Below are positions 1 through 6,800 of a stretch of 6,912 nucleotides of DNA, piece by piece. This DNA is from an uncultured Bacteroidota bacterium. GTDB lineage: Bacteria > Bacteroidota > Bacteroidia > Chitinophagales > Chitinophagaceae. A model generated the notes under the pieces. It had not been told where the DNA came from and made no database searches. It saw only the letters and a program-made list of their open reading frames with translations. Location: NCBI GenBank assembly GCA_903912405.1, contig CAIWHF010000179.1, positions 1 to 6,912 of the forward strand, written 5' to 3'. The number at the start of each line of letters is the position of its first letter. Positions within the stretch are counted from its first letter, which is position 1. The position numbers and the translations under genes were made by a program.

Positions 1-1
1 A

Positions 2-907
2 CCAGAACCCGTTATCTCTATCGCTGTAGAGCCTAAAACTCAAGCTGACGTTGACAAAATGGGTATGGCAATCGCCAAATTAGTTGAAGAAGATCCTACT
101 TTACGTGTGAAAACAGATGAAGAAACTGGCCAAACCATCTTAAGTGGTATGGGTGAGTTGCACTTAGAAATTATCGTAGACCGTATGCGTCGCGAATTTA
201 AAGTGGAAATCAATCAGGGTAATCCTCAAGTAGCTTACAAAGAAGCATTCTCTTTGAAAATAGAACACCGTGAGGTATTCAAAAAACAATCTGGTGGTCG
301 TGGTAAATTCGCTGATATCATGTTTGAAATTGGCCCTGCAGAAGAAGAATTCTTAGCACAAGGCAAAGGTCAATTCCAATTCATTAATGATATCTTCGGA
401 GGTTCTATTCCTCGTGAGTTTATCCCTGCAATCCAAAAAGGTTTTGAAACGTCTATGACTAACGGTCCTTTAGCGGGTTATCCAATTGAAAGCATGCGTG
501 TTCGTATCTTTGATGGTTCCTTCCACCAAGTGGACTCGGATTCTATGTCTTTTGAATTATGTGCTCGTTCTGGGTTCCGTGAAGCTGGTAGAAAAGCAAA
601 AACGGTACTTTTAGAACCAATCATGAAAGTAGAGGTTACTACTCCAGATCAATACATGGGTGATGTAACTGGTGACTTAAACCGTCGTCGTGCTATGCTA
701 GAAGGTATGGACACACGTGCTGGTGCTCAAGTTATCCGTGCTAAAGTTCCATTAAGCGAAATGTTCGGTTATGTAACTCAATTACGTTCTCTTTCTTCTG
801 GTCGTGCATCTTCTACTATGGAGTTTAGTCACTACGCTCCAGCTCCTCGTAATATCGAAGAAGAAGTAGTAGCAAAATCAAAAGGTAAAAACAAAAACGA
901 CGATTAA
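2..907 (+). CDS. fusA: Elongation factor G, C-terminal 301 residues (5' end outside window)
   Basis: This is the translational GTPase that drives tRNA-mRNA translocation on the ribosome. The frame is open from the window edge and begins PEPVISIAVEPKT, which matches the start of EF-G domain III; the GTPase domain and domain II lie outside. Visible residues about 1-75 are domain III (GMGELHLEIIVDRM), about 76-200 domain IV, and about 200-280 domain V (EPIMKVEVTTP, YMGDVTGDLNRRR). The domain IV tip that enters the decoding centre is present: loop I SGGRGKF and loop II FHQVDSDS with the conserved His at visible residue 175. Loop I has Lys where E. coli has Gln507. The protein ends in a short charged tail (KGKNKNDD). 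Arg codons are almost all CGT, as expected of a highly expressed gene and unlike the mixed Arg codons of the next gene. A strong terminator follows 21 bp after the stop. The identification is very secure. Confidence 0.98.
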   Translation, partial: PEPVISIAVEPKTQADVDKMGMAIAKLVEEDPTLRVKTDEETGQTILSGMGELHLEIIVDRMRREFKVEINQGNPQVAYKEAFSLKIEHREVFKKQSGGRGKFADIMFEIGPAEEEFLAQGKGQFQFINDIFGGSIPREFIPAIQKGFETSMTNGPLAGYPIESMRVRIFDGSFHQVDSDSMSFELCARSGFREAGRKAKTVLLEPIMKVEVTTPDQYMGDVTGDLNRRRAMLEGMDTRAGAQVIRAKVPLSEMFGYVTQLRSLSSGRASSTMEFSHYAPAPRNIEEEVVAKSKGKNKNDD

Positions 908-928
908 TCTAATTTGTTTTAAATATAT

Positions 929-960
929 AAAGCCTCCCAAACGGGAGGCTTTTTTTTCTT
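929..960 (+). terminator. Intrinsic terminator after fusA
   Basis: AAAGCCTCCC (929-938) and GGGAGGCTTT (943-952) form a perfect 10-bp stem around the tetraloop AAAC (939-942). The T run 950-957 overlaps the end of the stem and continues as TTTTTTTTCTTTT. A GC-rich stem with a long T tract is a classic Rho-independent terminator. It ends the fusA transcript before the dehydrogenase gene. Confidence 0.95.
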
Positions 961-1000
961 TTATGCAACCAAATCCTGTTCAATTTGTTGTAATAGCACT

Positions 1001-1693
1001 ATGGCTAATTATTTAATTATTGGAGCATCATCTGGGATTGGTGCTCAAATAGCAAAGGATTTATTGGTAGATGGACACCAAGTTTGGGGCTCTTTTCGTA
1101 ATCATCCCATTACAGATCAACGAATAAATTCTTTTCATTTCAACTCAAGTGATACTTCAAGTAAACTCCCTAATAATATACCTGAGACAATAGACGGTTT
1201 TGTATATTGTGTAGGGAGTATAAGCTTGGTTCCAATATCAAGAGTCGATTCTAATAACTTGTTATTAGATATTCAAAATCAATTAATTAAGTTAGTAGAA
1301 ATTATACAACAATTACAGCCAAATTTAAAGCGATCTTCCCATGCAAGTATCGTACTATTTTCTTCAGTTGCTGTACAGTTAGGTCTTACTTTCCATACGC
1401 AAGTAGGTATTGTAAAAGGTGCAATAGAAGGCTTAGCAAAATCCTTAGCGGCAGAATGGGCTCCCTCCGTTAGGGTCAATGTAATTGCCCCCTCATTAAC
1501 TGATACACCACTTGCTGCTGGATTATTAAATACACCCGAGAAAAAAGAAGCAAATGCCCAACGCCATCCTCTAAAACGGATAGGCACTGTTGAAGACATC
1601 TCCAATATGGCATGTTTCTTATTAAGTGAAAAATCATCTTGGATTACAGCCCAAGTGCTACATGTTGACGGCGGCATGCAAGCCATTAAGTAA
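1001..1693 (+). CDS. SDR-family oxidoreductase lacking the canonical catalytic Tyr
   Basis: This is a 230-residue classical-length short-chain dehydrogenase/reductase with a Rossmann fold. The cofactor loop is GASSGIG (residues 8-14: Gly8, Gly12, Gly14) directly after the first beta strand, which supports this ATG. Arg33 after strand 2 suggests NADP(H), by inference. The NNAG motif is replaced by YCVG (69-72). Strand 5 ends in FSSVA with Ser122 at the catalytic serine position. Lys139 fits the YxxxK lysine, but the Tyr position is Val135 (VGIVK). The remaining C-terminal hallmarks are present: IAPSLTDTPLA (162-172), HPLKRIGTVEDI (189-200) and HVDGGM near the end. From memory, a group of bacterial SDRs shares the F-H-x-x-V-x-x-x-K arrangement, so this is more likely a subfamily trait than decay. 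Whether it reduces a substrate is open; the substrate is unknown. There is no Shine-Dalgarno sequence. A weak -7-like TCAATTTG lies at 980-987. It stands alone between the fusA terminator and convergent genes. Confidence 0.9.
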   Translation: MANYLIIGASSGIGAQIAKDLLVDGHQVWGSFRNHPITDQRINSFHFNSSDTSSKLPNNIPETIDGFVYCVGSISLVPISRVDSNNLLLDIQNQLIKLVEIIQQLQPNLKRSSHASIVLFSSVAVQLGLTFHTQVGIVKGAIEGLAKSLAAEWAPSVRVNVIAPSLTDTPLAAGLLNTPEKKEANAQRHPLKRIGTVEDISNMACFLLSEKSSWITAQVLHVDGGMQAIK

Positions 1694-1709
1694 TACGGAA
1701 TACTTAAAT

Positions 1710-1731
1710 AAAAAATTTTAAGGAATTTTTT
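1710..1731. terminator. AT-only hairpin in convergent interval, possible weak bidirectional terminator
   Basis: AAAAAATT (1710-1717) and AATTTTTT (1724-1731) form a perfect 8-bp stem around TTAAGG. It begins 17 bp after the dehydrogenase stop, and it lies downstream of the MFS gene on the other strand. The arms themselves supply a U-rich 3' side in either reading direction. The stem has no G-C pair, so termination would be weak, and such repeats are common by chance in AT-rich DNA. Confidence 0.4.
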
Positions 1732-1741
1732 ACATGATAAC

Positions 1742-1757
1742 TATCTCGAATGAGATA
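1742..1757. repeat. Small inverted repeat between convergent genes
   Basis: TATCTC (1742-1747) and GAGATA (1752-1757) form a perfect 6-bp stem around GAAT. It lies between the 3' ends of the dehydrogenase and the MFS gene. There is no T run on either side, so it is not a standard intrinsic terminator by itself; it may simply add to the AT-rich hairpin to its left. The rest of 1694-1806 shows nothing recognisable. Confidence 0.35.
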
Positions 1758-1806
1758 TTTAGAATAATTAAACATGAAGAGGCTATTACGTTCTAACTTT
1801 ATCTTC

Positions 1807-3027
1807 TTATTCCTCAATAAAATCTAAATCTCTGGAAAAGGTTTCTTTCATAAAATGAAGGGCGGTAGCACTTAAAACCATTACAATAATTCCAGTAATA
1901 ATTGCAGCATTTAAATAATTAGTATGCTGTTGCAAAAAGGTAAAGAGCAACAACATAAGTGGCAAGGAGCCCCTCACCATATTTGGTATCGTAGTAGTAG
2001 CCGTAGCGCGCAAATTAGTACCAAATTGTTCAGCAGCCATAGTTACGAAAATGGCCCAAAACCCAGTGCCAAAACCCAACAAAGCACATTTCGCATACAT
2101 TTCAGATGCATGTTGTATCGGCAAGCTAAAATATAAGACCATTGCTAAAACTGTGATAGCATAGAATAACCACATAGCTTTCTTTCTACTTTTAAAATAT
2201 TGACTTACAAAACCAATAAGCATGTCACCAATAGAAATTGCTGCATAGGCATACATAATTGCTTTCCCGGGCTGAACAGCTTCTTCAATCCCCATTTGCT
2301 TAGCAAACACATTACTAAACGAAATAAGAATTCCAATTACATACCAAGTTGGCAAACCTATAAGAATTGCTTTTAAATAGGTTTTAAATCTGTTGGCATT
2401 ATTAAAAAACATAAAAAAATTGCCTTTTACCGCAGTGCTCTCTTGTGTTTTTTTATACAAACCGCTTTCATATACTCGTATACGCAATAATAATAATGAC
2501 AACCCTAAAGCACCACCAATAAAATAACAGATGCGCCAATCAAAAGACTGAGAAATAAAATAAGCTACCACTGCTCCCGATAAACCGATACCTGCAACTA
2601 ATGAGGTAGCAATTCCTCGCTGCTCTTTATTTACCAATTCACTCACCAAGGTAATGCCTGCCCCTAACTCACCAGCCAAACCAATACCTGCAATAAATCT
2701 ACACCAAGCATAAGCATCACTTGTAGTTACAAAACCATTAGCAATATTAGCTAAAGAATATAAAAGAATGGATCCAAATAAAACACTCAAACGGCCTTTC
2801 TTATCACCTAAAACGCCCCAAAGAATACCCCCCAATAACAATCCATACATTTGGTAACTGATAATGCGCATACCTTCAGTAGTAACTTGCGCTTCACTCA
2901 AATGAAGACTTTGTAAGCTTTGTACCCGAACAATACCAAACAATAATAAGTCGTATATATCTACAAAATATCCCAAAGCAGCTACTATCAAAGGAATACT
3001 CCATAAAGATGTTTTAAGCTTAGTCAT
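1807..3027 (-). CDS. MFS transporter, metabolite:H+ symporter / sugar-porter-like
   Basis: This 406-residue inner-membrane protein has about 12 hydrophobic segments in two halves, with a charged central stretch at about 185-220. The MFS signature between TM2 and TM3 is GVLGDKKGRL (71-80). TM1 carries two acidic residues (FVDIYD, Asp23 and Asp26), an arrangement seen in proton-coupled porters for aromatic or organic acids. TM4 has Arg110 and Glu120 (RFIAGIGLAGELGAG). The end of the first half has RVYES (184-188), resembling the PESPR motif of sugar porters. The second half repeats the signature loosely (GDMLIGFVSQYFKSRKK, 267-283), and the protein ends ETFSRDLDFIEE, which I associate with Bacteroidota MFS proteins. 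The substrate cannot be read from sequence. The start lies 8 bp after the DedA stop, so it is probably the last gene of the leftward unit. No terminator with a good stem follows; AT hairpins at 1710-1757 may serve. Confidence 0.9.
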   Translation of the reverse strand: MTKLKTSLWSIPLIVAALGYFVDIYDLLLFGIVRVQSLQSLHLSEAQVTTEGMRIISYQMYGLLLGGILWGVLGDKKGRLSVLFGSILLYSLANIANGFVTTSDAYAWCRFIAGIGLAGELGAGITLVSELVNKEQRGIATSLVAGIGLSGAVVAYFISQSFDWRICYFIGGALGLSLLLLRIRVYESGLYKKTQESTAVKGNFFMFFNNANRFKTYLKAILIGLPTWYVIGILISFSNVFAKQMGIEEAVQPGKAIMYAYAAISIGDMLIGFVSQYFKSRKKAMWLFYAITVLAMVLYFSLPIQHASEMYAKCALLGFGTGFWAIFVTMAAEQFGTNLRATATTTIPNMVRGSLPLMLLLFTFLQQHTNYLNAAIITGIIVMVLSATALHFMKETFSRDLDFIEE

Positions 3028-3035
3028 GTAGGAAC

Positions 3036-3671
3036 TTATTTTTTCTTAGCAAAAATCATTTTATATAAAACTGGCAACGTAGTAACTAAGATCAGGCCGA
3101 TTACTATTTTTTCTAAATTGCTTTTAACCCACTCATTTTCTCCCAAACAATAGCCCGTAATCGTCATGCTGGCTACCCAAGCAAAAGAGCCGATGATATT
3201 ATACAATAAGAACTTTTTACGTTCCATATGCACTACACCAGCAACGATTGGGGCAAACGTACGGACAATGGGAATGAAGCGAGCCAATATAATAGCACTT
3301 CCACCCTTCTTTTCATAAAATTCTTTAGCTTGAATAAGATGTTTACGTTTGAATAACCATGTATCTTTTCTTTCAAATAAAATAGGTCCGGTTTTCTTAC
3401 CAAACCAATAGCCTACCAAATTTCCAATTATCCCCGCTAATGTGATTAAGACGATCCAATAGGGTAAATTGAGCGCAGCTGAATCAAAAGGAGAAGCTGA
3501 TTGAGCAATGATAAGCCCAGTTACAAATAAAAGCGAATCGCCAGGCAAGAAAAACCCTACAAATAATCCCGTCTCCGCAAAAACAATTAATGCTACTAAA
3601 TACAAACCACCATGTTGTGTAATCCAATCTGCATTGGTAAGGTGTTTGAATAATTCTAGAATCGATTCCAT
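3036..3671 (-). CDS. DedA-family membrane protein (VTT/SNARE-associated domain)
   Basis: This 211-residue polytopic inner-membrane protein has the usual DedA length. The core motifs are in order: FAETGLFVGFFLPGDSLLF (31-49) with Glu33 and Asp45; GNLVGYWFGKKTG (83-95); ARFIPIVRTFAPIVAG (130-145) with Arg131 and Arg137. These four charged residues match those shown to be essential in the E. coli homologues YqjA and YghB, in the re-entrant loops of the VTT fold. Members act in proton-motive-force-dependent membrane homeostasis, and some flip undecaprenyl phosphate or other lipids; which role applies here is not visible. The C-terminus is basic (AKKK). It sits 54 bp after the symporter stop and 8 bp before the MFS start, all on the same strand, so it is probably co-transcribed. 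Confidence 0.95.
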   Translation of the reverse strand: MESILELFKHLTNADWITQHGGLYLVALIVFAETGLFVGFFLPGDSLLFVTGLIIAQSASPFDSAALNLPYWIVLITLAGIIGNLVGYWFGKKTGPILFERKDTWLFKRKHLIQAKEFYEKKGGSAIILARFIPIVRTFAPIVAGVVHMERKKFLLYNIIGSFAWVASMTITGYCLGENEWVKSNLEKIVIGLILVTTLPVLYKMIFAKKK

Positions 3672-3725
3672 AAATTTCTATTAATGATTGTAAATATGCA
3701 CTTTATATTCTAAAAATAAAAAACT

Positions 3726-4946
3726 TTAAGCTTCCAACTTGCTAATAACAGCCGTAGCAACGCTATTGCCCACTACATTAGTAGCACTACGACCCATATC
3801 TAATAAGGGATCAATACCTAACAATAAGGCCAATCCCGCTTCTGGTATTTTGAAAGAGGCTAAGGTGCCTGCGATAACAACCAAGGAAGCACGCGGCACA
3901 CCTGCAATCCCTTTACTGGTGAGCATCAAAACTAGCAGCATACTAAACTGTGTTGGCAAATCTAAATGTATACCATAAGATTGAGCAATAAATATAGATG
4001 CAAAAGTCATGTACATCATCGATCCATCTAGGTTAAATGAATAGCCTAAAGGCAATACAAAACTGGTGATTTTGTTGGGACAACCAAAGCGTTCTAATTC
4101 CAATAAGGTTCTAGGAAAAGCAGCTTCACTACTTGAAGTACTAAAAGCTAATAATATAGGCTCTTTAATATGTTTGAGCAAGGTAGCAATTCTTTTTCCA
4201 ATGAATAAATAGCCTAAGAAAATGATCAATAACATAAGTAAAAGAAGTGCCGTATAAAATTCCCCAATCAAGATAGAATACGTAGATAGGATACTTGGAC
4301 CTTGCTTAGCTATAATAGCAGCCATAGCTGCAAACACAGCAAGTGGCGAAAAATACATAATATACTGCGTCATTTTTAAAACAACATGCGATACTGCATC
4401 TAAGAAGTTAATTATTATCGCTCCTTTTTCTCCAATAGCAGCAGTTGCAATGCCGAAGAAAATAGAAAATACCACCACTTGTAATAGTTCATTTTTTGCC
4501 ATAGCATCTATGACACTCGTTGGGAAAACATGATATAAAAATTCTTTTAAGCCAATGGCATGTTGAGCTATATCAATCGTTGTGTTGGCCGCCGGCAAAG
4601 GCAGATGCATATTAATACCTGGTTGCCATATATTCACCAAGAACATGCCTAATAATAAACTCAAAAAACTAGCGACTAAAAACCATAGTAATGTTTTTGC
4701 CCCAATTCTACCTACACTTTTAATATCGCCTAATTTAGCAATGCCAACTACCAACGTAGAGAACACTAAAGGGGCAACAATCATTTTGATAAGTCGTAAA
4801 AATACTTCGGGTACCAACGCAAAAGCATCAACATAGCTTCTAGCAACCGATTGGCGATAAAAAATATAGCCCAATACAATTCCAGCAAGTAGACCTATAA
4901 ATATATTTCTACTGAGATTATTTTTGCTTGGAGTTTCTGAATGCAT
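3726..4946 (-). CDS. Dicarboxylate/amino acid:cation symporter (DAACS, glutamate transporter fold)
   Basis: This 406-residue inner-membrane secondary transporter has the GltPh/EAAT fold and imports acidic amino acids or C4-dicarboxylates. The HP1 tip is STSSSEAAFP (259-268), TM7 has NLDGS (295-299, the NMDGT motif), HP2 has SKGIAGVPRAS (334-344), and TM8 has DPLLDMGRSATNVVGN (369-384). Asp373 and Arg376 align with GltPh Asp394 and Arg397; the Arg binds the substrate's side-chain carboxylate, which favours Glu, Asp or dicarboxylates. Asn384 takes the place of GltPh Asp405, a sodium-site (Na1) ligand; I recall the same GN in the proton-coupled E. coli GltP and DctA, so proton coupling is likely. 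The length is slightly below the usual 410-440 because the C-terminal tail is very short. The ATG is the only plausible start. A 38-bp gap separates it from the upstream PLP-enzyme gene and contains a 10-bp palindrome. Confidence 0.95.
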   Translation of the reverse strand: MHSETPSKNNLSRNIFIGLLAGIVLGYIFYRQSVARSYVDAFALVPEVFLRLIKMIVAPLVFSTLVVGIAKLGDIKSVGRIGAKTLLWFLVASFLSLLLGMFLVNIWQPGINMHLPLPAANTTIDIAQHAIGLKEFLYHVFPTSVIDAMAKNELLQVVVFSIFFGIATAAIGEKGAIIINFLDAVSHVVLKMTQYIMYFSPLAVFAAMAAIIAKQGPSILSTYSILIGEFYTALLLLMLLIIFLGYLFIGKRIATLLKHIKEPILLAFSTSSSEAAFPRTLLELERFGCPNKITSFVLPLGYSFNLDGSMMYMTFASIFIAQSYGIHLDLPTQFSMLLVLMLTSKGIAGVPRASLVVIAGTLASFKIPEAGLALLLGIDPLLDMGRSATNVVGNSVATAVISKLEA

Positions 4947-4960
4947 TTGTAAAATCTATT

Positions 4961-4970
4961 TATTGCAATA
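4961..4970. repeat. 10-bp perfect palindrome upstream of the symporter gene
   Basis: TATTGCAATA reads the same on both strands and is centred about 19 bp upstream of the symporter ATG, in a 38-bp gap. It could be an operator half-turn site or chance; about seven 10-bp palindromes are expected by chance in a window this size. No good -33/-7 pair accompanies it; the nearest -7-like string on the minus strand is TAGATTTT at about 4951-4958. Confidence 0.3.
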
Positions 4971-4984
4971 TACAATTTCTATAG

Positions 4985-5875
4985 TTAGAATACCAACTCG
5001 GCATTTATGGATTGATTTCCTTGCAAGCCTCCGGTATGGATAGCAGCAATGCTTGTAGATGAAGTAATTTGAGCTGACTGAACCATATCTTCAATACCCA
5101 TCATCATTTTAGCAGTATATACCCTATCTAGTGGTATACCATAGTTTTGATAAAAGGAATTCATAAAGTCAATTAGTTCTGGAGGGCATTTTCCAAACCC
5201 ACCAAAATGATAAGCATCGATTAAAGTATATGTTGATGGATCTACTTCAGGAAGATAACAAGCTATTTCCTTGTTAAGGTAGGCACCTTGTTTCATAGGT
5301 ACAAATCCTAGAAGATGAGTAGCAGCTGGCAATGCTCTTCGCAATCCAGCAAATGTGGTGCCACTCCCAACAGAGACACATACATAATCGTAAGACTTGG
5401 TTATAAAAGAAGCTATAGCACCTGCTCCTTCTACCCCAACTTCTGTATTGCCCCCTTCTGGTAAAATATAGGCATCCGGGTATTGTGGCTGAACTACTTT
5501 TAAATCGTTTTTAAATTCACTATATTGATTAGTAGTTACAAATTCCAATTCCATTCCTTGTTCTTGTGCAAATATTAAGGACGGGCTAAGCTCTTTATAA
5601 TGTCCTCTAACAATAGCTTTGCAAGGTATTTGATAATGATGCGCATAATAGGCTAAAGCCACTAGATGATTAGACCAAGCGCCTCCAAAACTAACTATAC
5701 TTGTTTTTTTTTGTGCCCGCATAGCTTCTTGTAAGCCTTTTAGCTTAAACCATTTATTGCCAGAAACAATGGGGTGACAAAGATCGAGTCGAAGTATATC
5801 TAATGAAGTGTTTGTAGGCAGAAAGCCTTCTACAGCTTGAAGAATTATGGCCTCTTTATTAATTATGGTAGCCAT
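4985..5875 (-). CDS. PLP-dependent D-cysteine desulfhydrase / ACC deaminase family enzyme
   Basis: This 296-residue cytoplasmic enzyme belongs to fold-type II PLP proteins. Lys41 in SGNKWFKLK is the expected Schiff-base lysine; GGAWSNH (64-70) is the substrate/cofactor Asn loop; PEGGNTEVG follows at 139-147; VGSGTTFAG (169-177) binds the PLP phosphate; VYTAKMM (252-258) and HTGGLQG (280-286) close the site. ACC deaminases carry Glu and Leu at two discriminating positions (VYEGK, HLGG); here they are Thr254 and Thr281, as in desulfhydrases (HTGG). I therefore favour breakdown of D-cysteine or a related D-amino acid to pyruvate, sulfide and ammonia over ACC deamination. The N-terminus is shorter than in ACC deaminase, going straight from a short lead to RLDLCHP. 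The start codon overlaps the end of era by 17 bp in another frame, which suggests translational coupling. Homologues are often annotated ACC deaminase by default. Confidence 0.9.
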   Translation of the reverse strand: MATIINKEAIILQAVEGFLPTNTSLDILRLDLCHPIVSGNKWFKLKGLQEAMRAQKKTSIVSFGGAWSNHLVALAYYAHHYQIPCKAIVRGHYKELSPSLIFAQEQGMELEFVTTNQYSEFKNDLKVVQPQYPDAYILPEGGNTEVGVEGAGAIASFITKSYDYVCVSVGSGTTFAGLRRALPAATHLLGFVPMKQGAYLNKEIACYLPEVDPSTYTLIDAYHFGGFGKCPPELIDFMNSFYQNYGIPLDRVYTAKMMMGIEDMVQSAQITSSTSIAAIHTGGLQGNQSINAELVF

Positions 5876-6746
5876 ATTCTTTTAAGTAATTATCATTATC
5901 TCTCCACTTCGGTCGCACTTTAATAAACAATTCTAAGTGTACTTTACCATCAATGAAAGCTTCTATTTTTTCGCGAGAGCGTATGCCTAATTGTTTAATG
6001 TTTGAACCACCTTTACCTAATAGGATCATTTTTTGGGTTTCGCGGGTAACAATTATTTCTGCTTTGATAACCGTTAGCGTAGCTTTCTCTTCAAAGGATT
6101 GAATAATAACAGCTGTGTGATACGGGATTTCTTCGTGATAGAGATTATATATTTGTTCTCGAATTAATTCACTTACAAAAAAACGAACTGGCCTATCGCT
6201 CAGTGCATCTTCTGGATAATAAGGAGGTGCTACTGGTAAATGTTCTAAAATTGCAGGAATTAATTCGGCTGTAGCGGTGCCTTGTTTTGCCGAAATTAGA
6301 TATTGCTTCCATTTTGGGAATAACTGTGCAAAGCCCGCTTGTAATTGTTCAATTCCTTTAGGATCGTCGATTAAATCGATTTTATTAAGCACTAAAAAAG
6401 TGGGCACCTTCAAATGTAGCATTGGAATAATAGCTTCTAATTCTGCTAAATTTTGTTGGATATCAAAAAGAACAATAGCTACATCGGCATCCTCTAAAGC
6501 ACTCTTTACATGTTGCATCATTTTTTGATGCAATTTATATTTAGGTTCTATAATACCAGGTGTATCTGAAAATATGATTTGATATTGATCATCATTCAAG
6601 AAGCCTAAAATACGGTGGCGTGTAGTTTGTACTTTATGAGAAGTAATGACCAATTGCTCTCCCAACAACTGATTGAGCAAAGTAGATTTACCTGCATTGG
6701 GTGGTCCAAAAATATTTACAAATCCAGCTTTAAATTGAGTAGCCAT
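5859..6746 (-). CDS. era: GTPase Era, 16S rRNA-binding ribosome assembly factor
   Basis: Era is a 295-residue GTPase that binds the 3' end of 16S rRNA during 30S maturation, partly at the inner membrane. All G motifs are present: G1 GPPNAGKST (14-22), switch I around HKVQTTRHR (37-45), G3 DTPG (61-64), G4 NKID (121-124) and G5 SAK (152-154). The C-terminal KH domain follows with LIREQIYNLYHEEIPY (194-209) and the RNA-binding loop LGKGGSNIKQLG (243-254). Length is normal. G1 reads GPPNAGKST where E. coli-type Era has GRPNVGKST, a mild substitution that keeps the P-loop. The ATG chosen puts the first strand seven residues before the P-loop and is the only reasonable start. It appears to be the first gene of the leftward unit, divergent from the initiator tRNA, and its last 17 bp overlap the next gene. 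Confidence 0.98.
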   Translation of the reverse strand: MATQFKAGFVNIFGPPNAGKSTLLNQLLGEQLVITSHKVQTTRHRILGFLNDDQYQIIFSDTPGIIEPKYKLHQKMMQHVKSALEDADVAIVLFDIQQNLAELEAIIPMLHLKVPTFLVLNKIDLIDDPKGIEQLQAGFAQLFPKWKQYLISAKQGTATAELIPAILEHLPVAPPYYPEDALSDRPVRFFVSELIREQIYNLYHEEIPYHTAVIIQSFEEKATLTVIKAEIIVTRETQKMILLGKGGSNIKQLGIRSREKIEAFIDGKVHLELFIKVRPKWRDNDNYLKEYGYHN

Positions 6747-6763
6747 AAGTGCTGTAAAAATAC

Positions 6764-6777
6764 TACGGAAAGCCGTA
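6764..6777 (-). repeat. Small hairpin upstream of era, possible 5' leader element
   Basis: TACGG (6764-6768) and CCGTA (6773-6777) form a 5-bp stem around AAAG, 17 bp upstream of the era ATG. Just beyond it (6780-6787) is a minus-strand -7-like TAGTTTTA with only a poor -33 match (TTC at 6807-6809). If that promoter were real, the hairpin would sit in the era leader. Both parts are weak; the short stem could be chance. Confidence 0.3.
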
Positions 6778-6800
6778 ATTAAAACTAATAAATAGGTTTA

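Noticed and set aside
958..987. Possible -33/-7 promoter for the dehydrogenase (TCAATTTG at 980-987)
   Set aside because: The -7 has one mismatch at a key position and no TTG lies 19-21 bp upstream, where the fusA terminator T tract sits. A promoter is expected in this gap but I cannot place it.
1279..1686. 135-codon open frame on the minus strand inside the dehydrogenase gene
   Set aside because: It is a shadow of a clear SDR gene; its translation is Cys/Ser/Thr-rich with no domain. The same applies to the plus-strand open frames within the MFS, symporter and era genes.
1734..1796. A 20-codon plus-strand ORF (ATG to TAA) between the convergent genes
   Set aside because: It is short, has no ribosome-binding or promoter signal of its own, overlaps the 1742-1757 hairpin and resembles nothing I know. 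Open frames of this length are expected by chance.
3672..3725. Possible separate promoter for DedA in the 54-bp gap (minus-strand TATTTTTA)
   Set aside because: The only nearby upstream TTG is at 16 bp spacing, too short for this promoter class, and TATTTTTA-like strings are common in AT-rich DNA.
6513..6533. Perfect 8-bp inverted repeat TTGCATCA/TGATGCAA with a T5 loop inside era
   Set aside because: It encodes the ordinary Era residues around LHQKMMQ, near the end of switch II, so the repeat is explained by coding sequence; there is no matching termination or regulatory context.
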